Notes: generated from the sequence alone by a model not told the origin. Shown: positions 55,301 through 64,000, counted from the first letter of the stretch. The stretch is 64,000 bases of DNA from Paenibacillus oryzisoli (GCF_001653565.1 NZ_LYPB01000050.1:62001-126000); one strand, 5' to 3'. Translations and numbers: made by a program.

Positions 55301-58238
55301 GTGACTCGATCGGCCATACGATATGATACCAAGCGTTCTCAGGACCTTTGTTATCCGTAACAAGACCGTTGTACAGATCCGCAGCTTTCGCTGGATCGAA
55401 ACCGTAGCTTGTTAAGTATTCGCCTGTCGGCAGCCAGTGGATACCGTAAACATTTACAGGGTCACCGCTGAAGAACGTACCGAAGTTGTAAGCACTACCG
55501 TAAACTTGACCTACGGATTTGTGTGCGAACCCAGGCAACCAGTTATCGTTGTCGTAGTTGAACCAGTATTGCTCAACTGCTTTCAATTCAGTCGTGAAGC
55601 CATAAATAGCGATGTCGCGAGTGTCTTTTTTGTCAGCCATCAAGCTCCACAAATATTCACCCACCCAACCGAACAGGGACTCACCAGCAGCCTCTTGGTT
55701 ATTGCCGTTGTTGTTGTCACCGTATCCGCCTGCCCATGAATGGCCTTCGTACGGATCAAAGTTACGCAAGAACGGATATTGGGCATCGGTTTTTGACGGA
55801 TTGGCGTAATCGCGAATAAGATGCTCGACCATGCCGCCGTAATTGTCTTTGAAATCTTGATCATACGTTGCAAGAACGGCAGAGGCAAAAACGTAATAAC
55901 CATATGTGAAATGGTGATCCGTCAGACCTGTATTAGCACCGAACTCACTGGATTTGTAGTACATTGTGCCCCAAGTCGGATCATAGTACATGAAGTAATC
56001 CGGCTCGCCTTTGGTATATGTGTACCAGTCTGTCAAGATTGTTCTCAACCGGCTAAGGAACTTGTTTTTGTAGTCCTTATCACCAACTTGATCCGCGATC
56101 ATGACACCCATGGCTAGCGGATGAAGCACTTTCCCTTGCCAGTAAGCATCACCGGACATAAAGTTCTTAGAAGTTGCTTCGTCCAAGTAGCTAAGTTGCT
56201 CAAGCAGAGCATCTCGGGAATATGTTGGATCTTCCGGAACAGTAAATTGAGGCATGATGCCTTGGAAACGATCAACTGTCGTGAACGAATTGCCTTCATG
56301 CAGCTTCAACGTTCCGCGAATGGATGGATAAGATAGCGCCGTCAGAGACGTCGATGTTTGCTTCCATTGATGCGGCAGCAAAGCAAGCAATGTTGTCGGC
56401 TCCATATCCGCACGCTTCTGGTCAATTTCAACGTCAAAGCGCGTTGTTACTTCAGAAGTGTTCTCGTTAAAGCTCGGTGTAACTATAGTATTTGTAATGA
56501 ATGCGTAACCGTGTTTATAGAAATAGTTCAAGTCACCTGGCGTAGGCATAGCAGCCACGGACAGATAGTTTTGTCCGCCTCCAAGACGGATTTTAACTTT
56601 GTTGCCAGCTTTCACGAAAACAGAACCTTCTGGTGCGAACACACCATAGTGACGAATTGCTTTTTCAGCTTTCGGAGAGCCATCTACAGTCGCTACAGTG
56701 AATCCGATGTGGTCTGCCGGTATGAAAGATCCCTCAGCAACAAGAATCGGGTTACCATTGTCGTCGTAGAAGCTAGTAGTTGCAGGAAAGTATAGTTCAG
56801 GCGTTGTCGGGTCGCTGAATTCAGAATACACGTATGGTGAACCCTTGATGAGCGTCGTTTTCATTTTATCGGTATCGTTATCACTCAAGACAACCGTTGC
56901 AGACCAGTCGCTATAACCAGCAACTTTGTTCTTGACGCGCGTAGCGCTAATGTTACCTGCGTTCAAGTAGAAATCCGGCCCGCCATCAGCCGCTTGCGAA
57001 TTTCCTGTATCGTTAACCCAACCTTGACCAGGATTCAGAATACCAAGACCAAGAGCGGTAAATTTAGATTTCAGCGGAAGCGTAACAAGGCTGTCGCTCA
57101 AGTTTTTGATTAGAACCGATTGCCACCAGTCGTTGGAAGCAATAGGAGCCTTGATGTCGTCTGTCTTGTTAACAGGAGGACGTGGCTGCGGCATGCTGAT
57201 GTCGCTTGTTAAATAGCTGCCTTCACCAACTTGAACCGTGGAAGCGGTCGGCAGTTCAGGAATTGTGTACGTCGGTTTCGCATCTCCATCTACGTAATCG
57301 TATACGTTAAAATCAAATAGAGAGTAGCCGTAACTAGTCGTTCTGCTGATCCCTTTCATTTTCACGTAACGGCCAGTAGCGTACACAGGTGTATCCATCC
57401 ATCCATCTTGTCCGTTAACTTCACGGTAAATCGTTTTCCAATTGGTTGCATCATCGGACACTTGAAGATCATAGATGCGGCCAGCTGCATTTTCCCAATT
57501 CAAACGAATCCGGCCAATGCTGTGAACGCTGCCCAAATCTACGTAAATCCACTCATCGCTTGTCTGTTCTGAAGACCAACGTGTCGCTTTGTCTCCATCA
57601 AACGCGTTCTCCGGAAGCATCGCCGGTTTATCTTTATCTGCCTTCTGGTAAGAGGAAGCTACGATCGGTTTGTTCAGGGCAACATCATCTCCGAGAACGA
57701 TAGGGAGTGGATTGCTGCCACCTGTTCCGTATACCTCGAATTCATGAAGCGAAACCCCGTAACCGCCACTACGCTCGAGAGATAGCATACGCACATAACG
57801 TCCAGAACCTGAAAGGGCGATGGTGTCTACACCTCCGTCGCCTTTGGTGTCCACATAAATGTCCTTCCAATTGGCTTCATCATCGGACACTTGAATCTTG
57901 TAAGATTTCGAGTAGGCGTTCTCCCAACGAATAATTGCCTTATCAATCGTCGCTTTGGAACCAAGGTCAATGTATATCCATTGCGGTTCTACACTGAAAG
58001 CACTACCCCAGCGAGAGTCAAGGTTCCCGTCAACCGCTTTATCTGGTGTCCATCCGCCCTCGACAGACGAAGCATAAGCTGCCCCCTCATAACTAAGCAA
58101 ATGGGAGGTCTCGGGTGCCTTCGCAGAGGCTGTTGGAACAGGTAATCCGTTCCATGAACCAAGAAGCATTGAAAGCGCAACCGCTGATGATGCTGTCTGA
58201 GTCAACATCTTGCGCATTCCTTTTTTGGGTGAACTCAT
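52305..58238 (-). CDS. GH81 endo-beta-1,3-glucanase with six discoidin modules
   Basis: A 1977-residue secreted enzyme that should cleave beta-1,3-glucan (laminarin, callose, fungal wall glucan). Approximate order: signal peptide (about 1-40); discoidin F5/8C modules 1 and 2 (about 45-315); GH81 catalytic region (about 335-1080) with SNDWWQSVLIKN, DHHFTYGYYVFASAV, DPYEGHSWAGGYGDNNNGNNQEAAGES (Asp and Glu catalytic candidates); then four repeats of a DUF1533/Shr-HID-like beta domain, each followed by a discoidin module (3 to 6), with an Asn-Pro linker near residue 1640. The start at 58238 follows GGAGG by 11 nt; ATG 58349 overlaps the -10 box and is rejected. Its own promoter and terminator make it monocistronic. 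Confidence 0.93.
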   Translation of the reverse strand: MSSPKKGMRKMLTQTASSAVALSMLLGSWNGLPVPTASAKAPETSHLLSYEGAAYASSVEGGWTPDKAVDGNLDSRWGSAFSVEPQWIYIDLGSKATIDKAIIRWENAYSKSYKIQVSDDEANWKDIYVDTKGDGGVDTIALSGSGRYVRMLSLERSGGYGVSLHEFEVYGTGGSNPLPIVLGDDVALNKPIVASSYQKADKDKPAMLPENAFDGDKATRWSSEQTSDEWIYVDLGSVHSIGRIRLNWENAAGRIYDLQVSDDATNWKTIYREVNGQDGWMDTPVYATGRYVKMKGISRTTSYGYSLFDFNVYDYVDGDAKPTYTIPELPTASTVQVGEGSYLTSDISMPQPRPPVNKTDDIKAPIASNDWWQSVLIKNLSDSLVTLPLKSKFTALGLGILNPGQGWVNDTGNSQAADGGPDFYLNAGNISATRVKNKVAGYSDWSATVVLSDNDTDKMKTTLIKGSPYVYSEFSDPTTPELYFPATTSFYDDNGNPILVAEGSFIPADHIGFTVATVDGSPKAEKAIRHYGVFAPEGSVFVKAGNKVKIRLGGGQNYLSVAAMPTPGDLNYFYKHGYAFITNTIVTPSFNENTSEVTTRFDVEIDQKRADMEPTTLLALLPHQWKQTSTSLTALSYPSIRGTLKLHEGNSFTTVDRFQGIMPQFTVPEDPTYSRDALLEQLSYLDEATSKNFMSGDAYWQGKVLHPLAMGVMIADQVGDKDYKNKFLSRLRTILTDWYTYTKGEPDYFMYYDPTWGTMYYKSSEFGANTGLTDHHFTYGYYVFASAVLATYDQDFKDNYGGMVEHLIRDYANPSKTDAQYPFLRNFDPYEGHSWAGGYGDNNNGNNQEAAGESLFGWVGEYLWSLMADKKDTRDIAIYGFTTELKAVEQYWFNYDNDNWLPGFAHKSVGQVYGSAYNFGTFFSGDPVNVYGIHWLPTGEYLTSYGFDPAKAADLYNGLVTDNKGPENAWYHIVWPIESLSNPQSVLDKFTIEDTQKNEIFNTYWFAHNMATLGTRTKDIWASGWSGATVYKKDKTYSAMIWNPTNQAITVTFNNAAGVTGSAKVGPKAMVKVDPTKVTDLDGKTPPQLNADTTQNMIGQPIEVTYADHLKWREAISAVLVNGTTVDASQYSIKAGKITLNHSVFPVEGSYEVAVRSTDYPETKVQQVVITNSTVNLALNKPTFTSDKPNNPGSFAVDGKLDTRWESAFSDPQYLGVNLKSEYKISHVRLNWENAAGKSYTVQVSLDGQTWKTVYTTNRGHEGIDDITFPAVNARYVKVEGTQRTTNYGYSLWEMEVFGTPANTLDAPDLIADTTMNRAGQSIDISFDDFADWRTNIQDVKVNGISISPAQYQVSPGVITLNGSFFPVGGSYVISVDSKGFATATVQQAIVTSSNVNLALRKPTLTASNQKQDGRFAVDGNQTTRWESDFADPQFLQVDLGAENVISRVVLNWENAAGKSYTVEVSSDGANWKTVYATTTGKPGINEIGFLPQSARYVKVNGTERTTAYGFSILEFEVYGAGDGLPTAPELAADTTDNNVDQPVDISFADDVTWRNAIEAVKIDGITISADQYTVAVGKITLNGSLFKAAKYYLISVQAKGFTETSVQQVVTVKNQPNPNQDHEPNSNPNPNPRNLAFEKPTASSPDFHRSSADAVDGRFDRRWESAFEDNQWMSIDLGAVKTINRVVLAWENAYGKAYTIDVSLDGKTWTTVYATNNGNGDIDDISFAPVRAQYVKMNGIKRGSPYGFSLWEFEVYAGDTNTLAGPALVADNTDNILGKEIDITFADDAVWRNAINTVVLNGVTLKANQYEVAAGKIALNAALFTEPVPYEVTVWATGYDNNMVVQPILKAANLALFKQTTTSEAAYKDGAFAVDGSKSTRWESPFSDPQWISVDLGKSYSISRVLLNWENAAAKDYSVEVSKDGVNWTTVYTTTNGHEGIDNILFNSMDARYVKVAGTQRTTQYGYSLFELEVYE

Positions 58239-58347
58239 TTTCTTTAATTCCTCCTTGGTCAAGCCCAATGCGAGCTTGTGTGTGTGGCGTTTCTCGGTAA
58301 TCAAACATGCTTTTTTTCTTGTTTTTGGTAAATCAAATTTCAGCGTC

Positions 58348-58377
58348 ATTATATCGTGTGTCGAATTCTGTTTACAA
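58348..58377 (-). promoter_or_regulatory. Promoter of the GH81 gene
   Basis: Minus-strand TTGTAA (58372-58377), an 18-nt spacer and TATAAT (58348-58353), leaving a leader of about 100 nt. The stretch 58378-58731 upstream holds no gene or motif I recognise. Confidence 0.65.
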
Positions 58378-58731
58378 TGAGCGAAATCGCCTAGTTCTCC
58401 TTAGATATTAGGCATGTATGCCTATGTTCATATTTTGTTTCTTGACGAACTTAGTCCAATTACCTAACGTTGAAATCGTTACCAATAAAAATAAATTGTC
58501 GACTCTTGACCTGAATTGTCTAGGGCTCATATTGAATTCGCATTTTTCCTGAATATTTGAATCTAGTAGGTCGTGGGCCCCAAGGAGTAATGATATTTAT
58601 CATATGTCTCAGCAGCCTATTTACAAAAATTCAATAAATATTTCACTAACTCGAGAAGCGCTTCATCCCTTAGTAAGCGGCAACGCTAGTCTGGTTTATA
58701 CCTAACAAGGAGTTCAAATACACTAAAAAAA

Positions 58732-58759
58732 GCCCAACCCTATCAGACATGGGTTGAGC
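58732..58759 (-). terminator. Terminator of the small unknown gene
   Basis: 9-bp stem GCCCAACCC / GGGTTGAGC followed on the minus strand by TTTTTTT. The stem resembles that of the GH81 terminator. Confidence 0.85.
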
Positions 58760-58765
58760 CAAACA

Positions 58766-59077
58766 TCAATCGTATTTATCTTCATCTACACGTTCTACAC
58801 GATCCAAAATCAATTCGATCTCGGTCTCAAAATTCAAATGTAAAGGCGCAGGCAGCTCATCGAAAATGTCTTGAATCATGTCCATTTCAAGCATCTCATC
58901 CAGGGTAAGAGGTAGAGATTCTTGACGAAGTGCCCAATCGCGGACGGCATCGATAAAGACATAGAACGAAGACTGAAACTGATCAGCCACCGCTTCCTTC
59001 TCTTCGCTTTGATAAGCGGTCATGACTTGCCAGTTATGCAGTGTAGTAGCTAAAGCCTGTTTTACTTTGGAATCCAT
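58766..59077 (-). CDS. Small acidic helical protein, unknown function
   Basis: A 103-residue protein I do not recognise. It is strongly acidic towards the C-terminus (ETEIELILDRVERVDEDKYD), predicted mainly helical, with no signal peptide or membrane segment. AAAGGAG lies 6-7 nt before ATG 59077 (and 3-4 nt before ATG 59080). The longer reading frame to 59320 lacks a ribosome site and passes through the promoter region of both divergent genes, so it is rejected. A TATAAT -10 sits at 59120-59125 on the minus strand. Divergent from the third kinase/regulator pair. Confidence 0.75.
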   Translation of the reverse strand: MDSKVKQALATTLHNWQVMTAYQSEEKEAVADQFQSSFYVFIDAVRDWALRQESLPLTLDEMLEMDMIQDIFDELPAPLHLNFETEIELILDRVERVDEDKYD

Positions 59078-59237
59078 CATGTGCTCCTTTGTTAACCCAA
59101 TGCGGTTAGTATACTCCCGATTATATGGGATTTTACGGTTCTTTGCTAACAAGACTGTAACCATTGGTGTCCTTCTTACTATCTTCCGACAAGACCGTTT
59201 GCCCTTCTCCGTCCAACTTGTATTGTTAGTCAACCTG

Positions 59238-59266
59238 TTGCGGGCTTTCTGGAAAGGGGGTATTAT
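59238..59266 (+). promoter_or_regulatory. Promoter of the third kinase/regulator pair
   Basis: TTGCGG (59238-59243), a 17-nt spacer and TATTAT (59261-59266). Confidence 0.6.
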
Positions 59267-59326
59267 CACTATTGTTAGGAGATCTTCCTGAAGGCGTTTT
59301 CTCTGTAGGTTAGACAACATTATAGA

Positions 59327-61147
59327 TTGGGGCGATTGACTGTGGAGAAACGCAAGCTCACTCCCTTTAATAGGATGAGGTGGAGATTGTCCGATATTCC
59401 TTTATTTTATAAACTGAGCATCTGCTTCTTGTTCCTGACTTTTCTTATGATCCTTCTGTCTTATGGTCATTTTGTAAATTACAAGAAGGATAAGGAAGCT
59501 GTATCCCTAGAAGCAATTGACCAAGCCAATGCGCAAACCATGGGTAGAATCGATTCTTATTTGGCGGATTTGTCTGCTGTCACCATCATGCCTCTCATGG
59601 AACAGAATGCAGGAGAGCATTTCTTTCAGAACCTGAAATCCTTTCAGAATAATCAAGTCAGCCTAGATTTCCAACGGGAAACCGACGATATATTCAATAA
59701 AATGTTCCTGATCAAAAAAGACATCCACTCCATTTTCTTGTTCAACCTAGACGGAATGAGCGAATTCAAAGTGCTGGATACGGCGTTGCTAAGCTCGATT
59801 AATCCTGTCCATGAGGATTGGTTTCGCAATAGCATCGAAAGCTTCGGCATGCCGCAGATCGTCCCCACTTATCAATTGCCCAATGTGTCCGATCAGAGGG
59901 CACGCCCCCTTCAAGTATTCGGGCTGGCTAGAGGAATTGTGGACGTTAAAGCAGGAGTCGTATCGGCCGTATTGCTTGTCAATACGAAGGTAGATTACCT
60001 CGCAGAGCAAAGCAAGAAAATGATGCTTTTTCCCAATCAAAGGGAAGTCATCGTGGACAAGAATGGTCAGACGATCTACGATACCCACACGGCAAATATC
60101 GGCAGTCCTGCCGCTGCGGATCTCCAAAATATAGCTGTCTCCCGGCTCAGTCAAGCGCGTGTCATTGACGGCACACATACCATTGTCCGAAGTTTCACTT
60201 CCGAAGCGAACGGCTGGACCATTCTGACTATCATCCCGGAACATGAGTTGTTCCGGCAAATTAATCAGGCAGGCAAAGTGACGATGTTCATTACCCTTCT
60301 TGCCGTCGTAGGCTCCTTTTTCTTTTTGTTTATCATTTCCAGACAAATCGTAAATCCGATTAAAGCGCTTATCAATACGATCAAAAAGTTCGAGAAAGGC
60401 AATTTTGGAGTGAAGGTCCAGGATAACCGAGGGGATGAAATCGGAGCGTTGGGAGCATCGTTCAACCGGATGACAGACCGCATCCAGGAGCTTATTCAGG
60501 AAGTATATGTGGACAAGCTCCACAAGAAGGAATTGCAACTGCAAAGCCTTCAGAATCAGATCAATCCTCACTTTCTGTACAACACCATTGAATCGATCCG
60601 GATGATGGCCGAAATTAATCACGATGACGAAGCATCCCGGATGGCTGTCGCCCTAGGCGGCATCCTGCGGTATGGCATCAGCGATCCACTGTCAAAGGTA
60701 CAATTGCGGGAGGAAATTCATTATCTGAAGGAATACGCCCTGCTGCAGCAAGTCAGATACGACGACTTATTTCAGATTGTTATCGACGTGGAAGAGGAAA
60801 TTGAGGAAGTACCGATTCCCAAGATGGTCCTGCAACCATTGGTAGAGAATTCCATTAATCATGGTTTGAAATATACGCCCCATGGAGGACTCATCACTGT
60901 GTCCGTAAGAAAGCTTGGGAACGACGTACTCTGCGAGGTAACGGATAATGGGTGCGGCATCTCTGCGGATAAGCTTAAACAGATGATGGATGATTTGAAT
61001 GGAATGAATGACGCCCACGGCAGTATTGGCCTGAAAAACGTTCATCAGAGGATCGGCTTGCATTATGGAGTCGGATATGGTTTACAAATTCGAAGTGTGG
61101 AACAGGTTCAAACGACGGTGTTCTTTCAAATTCCAACCGAGACCTAG
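59327..61147 (+). CDS. LytS/YesM-type membrane sensor histidine kinase (third pair)
   Basis: A 606-residue kinase: first membrane helix at about 29-50 (LSICFLFLTFLMILLSYG), an extracytoplasmic sensor domain (dCache-like), second helix about 318-338, HAMP (NPIKALINTIKKFEKGNFG), His box QINPHFLYNTIESIRMM with His about 415, and ATPase domain (VLQPLVENSINHGLK, DNGCGIS). The start is uncertain: TTG 59327 and GTG 59342 are both possible and neither has a strong ribosome site. The response regulator follows after 24 bp. Confidence 0.92.
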   Translation: MGRLTVEKRKLTPFNRMRWRLSDIPLFYKLSICFLFLTFLMILLSYGHFVNYKKDKEAVSLEAIDQANAQTMGRIDSYLADLSAVTIMPLMEQNAGEHFFQNLKSFQNNQVSLDFQRETDDIFNKMFLIKKDIHSIFLFNLDGMSEFKVLDTALLSSINPVHEDWFRNSIESFGMPQIVPTYQLPNVSDQRARPLQVFGLARGIVDVKAGVVSAVLLVNTKVDYLAEQSKKMMLFPNQREVIVDKNGQTIYDTHTANIGSPAAADLQNIAVSRLSQARVIDGTHTIVRSFTSEANGWTILTIIPEHELFRQINQAGKVTMFITLLAVVGSFFFLFIISRQIVNPIKALINTIKKFEKGNFGVKVQDNRGDEIGALGASFNRMTDRIQELIQEVYVDKLHKKELQLQSLQNQINPHFLYNTIESIRMMAEINHDDEASRMAVALGGILRYGISDPLSKVQLREEIHYLKEYALLQQVRYDDLFQIVIDVEEEIEEVPIPKMVLQPLVENSINHGLKYTPHGGLITVSVRKLGNDVLCEVTDNGCGISADKLKQMMDDLNGMNDAHGSIGLKNVHQRIGLHYGVGYGLQIRSVEQVQTTVFFQIPTET

Positions 61148-61171
61148 ACCATACAGAAGCGGAGCGAAGCT

Positions 61172-62764
61172 ATGTATCGCGTATTCATTGCAGATGACGA
61201 CAGAATCATTCGGACTGGTTTGAGAAAAATTATCGAGAGAAATTGTCCGGAATGGACGGTTATTGGAGAGGCGTCGAACGGCCAGCAAGCCTACGAGGAA
61301 ATCTCCGTAAGCAAGCCGGACTTGTTAATTACAGATATCAAGATGCCTGTTCTGGATGGCGTAGAGCTGATCCGAAAGGTGAAGGCGCAACAGGCTCCAC
61401 TGGCATGGATGAAAATCATCGTGCTAAGCGGATACGGCGAATATCCGTATGTCAGAGAGACACTGCGTCATGGCGCGGTGGACTATTTGTTGAAGCCAAT
61501 TCCCACTCCGGATATCGTGGCGTTGCTCCAGAAGATTAAGGATGACCTCACATTGGAGCAAGAGTCCCGTCAGAGGGAAGGGTTGCTGAAGGATAGATCG
61601 GAGGAAGCGCAGCTATTAGTAGAGGAGAAAGCATTGCTGCAATTCCTCTATGCCAGAGAACAAGACATGGCGTCATGTAGACAAAGACTGGAAGACTGTG
61701 GATTGGCGTTTAGCGGGAAATTTGTCGTTGCTCTCTTCCAGGTACACCAGAATGATCCGTTGTTACTGGAAACCCTAAAGAACAAATTGCACTCGCTTCC
61801 ACTGGGCAAGAACGCATTTCCTCGTGTCCTGCTTGCCTTGCGAGGTACTCAGGTTATTGCTGTTTTTTGCGGTAATGAGGAGTTCGTACATCTCAAGCAT
61901 GTGGTGCAGGAGACTCTGAACCAACAGGAGGCCCAGTGGACTATTAGGCTAAATATGAAAGTTTCATGGGGCATCAGTGATGAATGTACAAGCCTAGACG
62001 ATCTGCCCTATGGAGCGAAAGCGGCGGAGCTTGCTCTAGAAACCCTCTTCTACGAAGATGACACTAGATTGCTTTCTTCACAGGAGCAATCAGAACGTGT
62101 AACGATATCTTCCTTTCGCTGGGAATCGGAGGTTCAACAAATTGTCAGCCGGATGGAGCTCGGAGATTTTGATCTGGCCAAGGATGTACTCATGCAGTTG
62201 TTGCATCGTTTGGAGATGCTTCAGGCGAGACCTGTGATCGTGAAAGATGTCTGTAAAAAAATCGTTACGGCTATGGAAGCTGCATTTCGCGACTTTGCTG
62301 AAGCCTCAGCCATCAAGGATCCGAACGAGCAAGATTTAATTGCATCGATCGATCACGCTCCCACCATGAAAGATCTTATTGGGCTGCTCGCCGATGATTT
62401 TCTGAATCGAACAGCCACGATTCAGAATCGTAGAAGCACGAGAAGCATTCGTACGATCGAAATCGCCAAAGATTTTATCCAGCAGCACTACCGCGAGGAC
62501 TTGATGCTTCAAACCGTTGCTGACCGAGTATACCTGAATCCCTTCTATTTCAGTAAGTTGTTCAAAGATCAGACCGGGAAAAGCTTTACGAATTTCCTCA
62601 TGGAGGTTCGCATTCAGGAAGCAAAGAAACTGCTGGCGATGCCTGAAATTAAGGTGTACGAAGTTGGAGGTATGGTTGGCTATGACGAACCGGAATCATT
62701 CAGCCGGGCCTTCAAGAAATTGGTAGGTGTGTCGCCTACAGAATACAGAAAGAAGATTAAGTAG
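61172..62764 (+). CDS. YesN-type response regulator with AraC DNA-binding domain (third pair)
   Basis: A 530-residue regulator: receiver domain with Asp8-Asp10 cluster and phospho-acceptor Asp55 (LLITDIKMP), middle region, and C-terminal AraC helix-turn-helix (about 425-528, GYDEPESFSRAFKKLVGVSPTEYR). GCGGAG lies before the ATG. It is followed by a binding-protein gene, its most likely target. Confidence 0.93.
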   Translation: MYRVFIADDDRIIRTGLRKIIERNCPEWTVIGEASNGQQAYEEISVSKPDLLITDIKMPVLDGVELIRKVKAQQAPLAWMKIIVLSGYGEYPYVRETLRHGAVDYLLKPIPTPDIVALLQKIKDDLTLEQESRQREGLLKDRSEEAQLLVEEKALLQFLYAREQDMASCRQRLEDCGLAFSGKFVVALFQVHQNDPLLLETLKNKLHSLPLGKNAFPRVLLALRGTQVIAVFCGNEEFVHLKHVVQETLNQQEAQWTIRLNMKVSWGISDECTSLDDLPYGAKAAELALETLFYEDDTRLLSSQEQSERVTISSFRWESEVQQIVSRMELGDFDLAKDVLMQLLHRLEMLQARPVIVKDVCKKIVTAMEAAFRDFAEASAIKDPNEQDLIASIDHAPTMKDLIGLLADDFLNRTATIQNRRSTRSIRTIEIAKDFIQQHYREDLMLQTVADRVYLNPFYFSKLFKDQTGKSFTNFLMEVRIQEAKKLLAMPEIKVYEVGGMVGYDEPESFSRAFKKLVGVSPTEYRKKIK

Positions 62765-62821
62765 CGGATAATTCTAATGATAGGTTAAGAAATCCAATAT
62801 CAGGTCATTCAATTGGTTTTG

Positions 62822-62835
62822 TGAAAACGCTTAAA
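62822..62835 (+). promoter_or_regulatory. cre site before the third binding-protein gene
   Basis: TGAAAACGCTTAAA differs from the CcpA cre consensus at one position. It overlaps the probable promoter (TATAGG/TAAAAT region) of the gene starting at 62894. Confidence 0.6.
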
Positions 62836-62893
62836 ATATAGGTATCAGAGGATGCATCCCGCTGAACAGGAACATATATACAAGGAGGTCATT

Positions 62894-64000
62894 ATGAAAA
62901 GATTGCTCACTTTCGCTTTTTCTCTCAGTCTTGTTGTGCCGGTCGTCGCATGTTCAAATGGCCAAAGCGTGTCGCCCGCTTCCACCCCAGCGGCCACTGC
63001 AGCAGCCACTGCGAAGCCGACTCCCGATGCTAATAATTTGCAGGGTAAGATCGTATTCGGCACCCATCGTACGGATATTGCTGAAACCAAAATTAAAGCG
63101 CTTGCAGACGAGTTTATGAAAGCGAATCCAGGGGTTCAAGTTACGATCGAATCTTATAAAGATTGGAAGCAAATCTTAAAGACTCGTGCAGCAGCCAGCG
63201 AATTGCCGGATGTTACGATTGCCCTTCCCGAAATTACAAAGGCTGATCTACCTAAGTATTATATGCCATTGGATGATTTGGGCTATAACAAGGATAATCT
63301 GTGGTTTTATGCAAGCGGTTTAGGCGAAGACGGGAAGTTGTATAAGGTCAACTCTGGCGCGGCATACCTAGGCGTAGTATATAGCAAGACCGCATTCCAG
63401 GCGGCAGGGATCACTAAAACGCCAACTACCACGGAAGAATTGTTCGCCGCATTCCAAAAGCTGAAGGACAAAGGCATTATTCCTCTAGGTACGGGTTTTA
63501 AAGACGCGTTTACACTCGATCCTTATTTCTTCCAATACACACATGTGAGCACAGGCAACGCGAATTGGAGAAACGACTTGATTGCCAAAGCCGGAGACCT
63601 CTTCAACACCGAGTTTCTCAAAGGCTTCAATCTGGCAAGGGAGGCTTACCAGAAGGGATTCACAGAACCTGATCTGATGTCAGCAAACTGGGAACAGACC
63701 AAAAAGGATCTGGCGGCAGGCAAGGTCGGTATGATGTTTATGGCGGATTGGCTTGTTCCACAGTTGATCGACCTAGGTGCTAAATCGGATGCAGTCGGCA
63801 TGTTTCCCCACCCGGAATCGAAAGCTGTTTATGTCGGACCAGACAAACCGTTTGTCGTATCCAAGAACACGAAATACCCAGAAGCCAGCAAAGCATTTGT
63901 GAAATTCATGCTCACCAACAGCCGTTATGCACAGGCTAGTGGTGTGAATTCTTCCATCAAAGGAGATAAAGCTGTCATTCCGGGAGTAGAAGAATTGTTG
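62894..64000 (+). CDS. Sugar ABC transporter substrate-binding lipoprotein (3' end beyond window)
   Basis: 369 codons seen, open to the window edge. Lipoprotein signal peptide MKRLLTFAFSLSLVVPVVAC with lipobox VVAC (mature Cys 20), an Ala/Pro/Thr-rich linker, then a MalE/UgpB-type binding domain (GKIVFGTHRTDIAETKIKA, NPGVQVTIES). AAGGAGG lies 6 nt before the ATG. It follows the third kinase/regulator pair on the same strand; permease genes are expected next. Confidence 0.92.
   Translation, partial: MKRLLTFAFSLSLVVPVVACSNGQSVSPASTPAATAAATAKPTPDANNLQGKIVFGTHRTDIAETKIKALADEFMKANPGVQVTIESYKDWKQILKTRAAASELPDVTIALPEITKADLPKYYMPLDDLGYNKDNLWFYASGLGEDGKLYKVNSGAAYLGVVYSKTAFQAAGITKTPTTTEELFAAFQKLKDKGIIPLGTGFKDAFTLDPYFFQYTHVSTGNANWRNDLIAKAGDLFNTEFLKGFNLAREAYQKGFTEPDLMSANWEQTKKDLAAGKVGMMFMADWLVPQLIDLGAKSDAVGMFPHPESKAVYVGPDKPFVVSKNTKYPEASKAFVKFMLTNSRYAQASGVNSSIKGDKAVIPGVEELL

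Noticed and set aside
58378..58731. TTGACG/TTGACC sequences on the plus strand in the gap before the small unknown gene.
   Set aside because: No properly spaced -10 box and no plus-strand gene downstream.
59789..60622. A 277-codon minus-strand reading frame.
   Set aside because: Antisense to the third histidine kinase, whose domains are unambiguous; composition is typical of a shadow frame.

Overview
The window looks like a chromosomal segment of a Paenibacillus-like member of the Bacillota. The signs are strong GGAGG ribosome binding sites, several CUT1 sugar ABC transporters paired with LytS/YesM-type kinases and YesN-type AraC response regulators, CcpA-type cre sites, and very large secreted multi-domain carbohydrate-active proteins. 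No rRNA, tRNA, phage, CRISPR array or intact insertion sequence was seen.

Layout. 1-2861: C-terminally cut polysaccharide lyase family 8 gene (xanthan/hyaluronate lyase type). 3.2-5.3 kb: AhpD-like carboxymuconolactone decarboxylase family protein, divergent Rrf2 regulator, and a SAM methyltransferase. 5.4-22.2 kb, all on the minus strand: sugar-use locus 1 (two permeases, binding protein, kinase, response regulator, FAD oxidoreductase, SGNH esterase, and an 1868-residue secreted toroid protein under its own promoter). 22.6-27.4 kb, minus strand: an NAD / ADP-ribose operon (NrtR-type Nudix regulator, PnuC, NadR, an FRG-domain protein, ADP-ribosylglycohydrolase, NADAR). 27.6-39.6 kb: an arabinose-polymer locus (AraC regulator, GH51, a DUF5695-like secreted protein with a discoidin module, an ABC transporter, GH127). 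39.9-52.1 kb: locus 2 (a second PL8 lyase, a second FAD oxidoreductase, a binding protein, two permeases, kinase and response regulator). 52.3-58.2 kb: a GH81 endo-beta-1,3-glucanase with six discoidin modules. 58.8-64 kb: a small unknown protein, then on the plus strand a third kinase/regulator pair and a binding protein cut by the window end.

How the genes work together. Each sugar locus couples secreted depolymerases to an importer and to a membrane-sensor/AraC regulator pair. Locus 1 and locus 2 share PL8 lyases that are recent paralogues, FAD oxidoreductases and Lpl-type importers, so they probably serve related acidic or decorated polysaccharides. In the arabinose locus three promoters share one architecture: CAACC half-sites near 21-bp spacing about 33 bp upstream of the -10 box (perfect pairs at two promoters, degenerate at the third), with a cre just downstream of the -10. 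In locus 1 two promoters share three AGAAAT half-sites at exact 9-bp spacing.

The most notable find is the NAD / ADP-ribose operon. Two enzymes that remove ADP-ribose (ARH and NADAR) are co-directional with NAD salvage genes and with an AT-rich FRG-domain gene. The FRG motifs resemble those of R-S-E ADP-ribosyltransferases, which suggests a writer/eraser pair. Second is a family of clustered 21-bp intergenic repeats with an exact 51-bp period, arranged as large imperfect palindromes at two unlinked sites.
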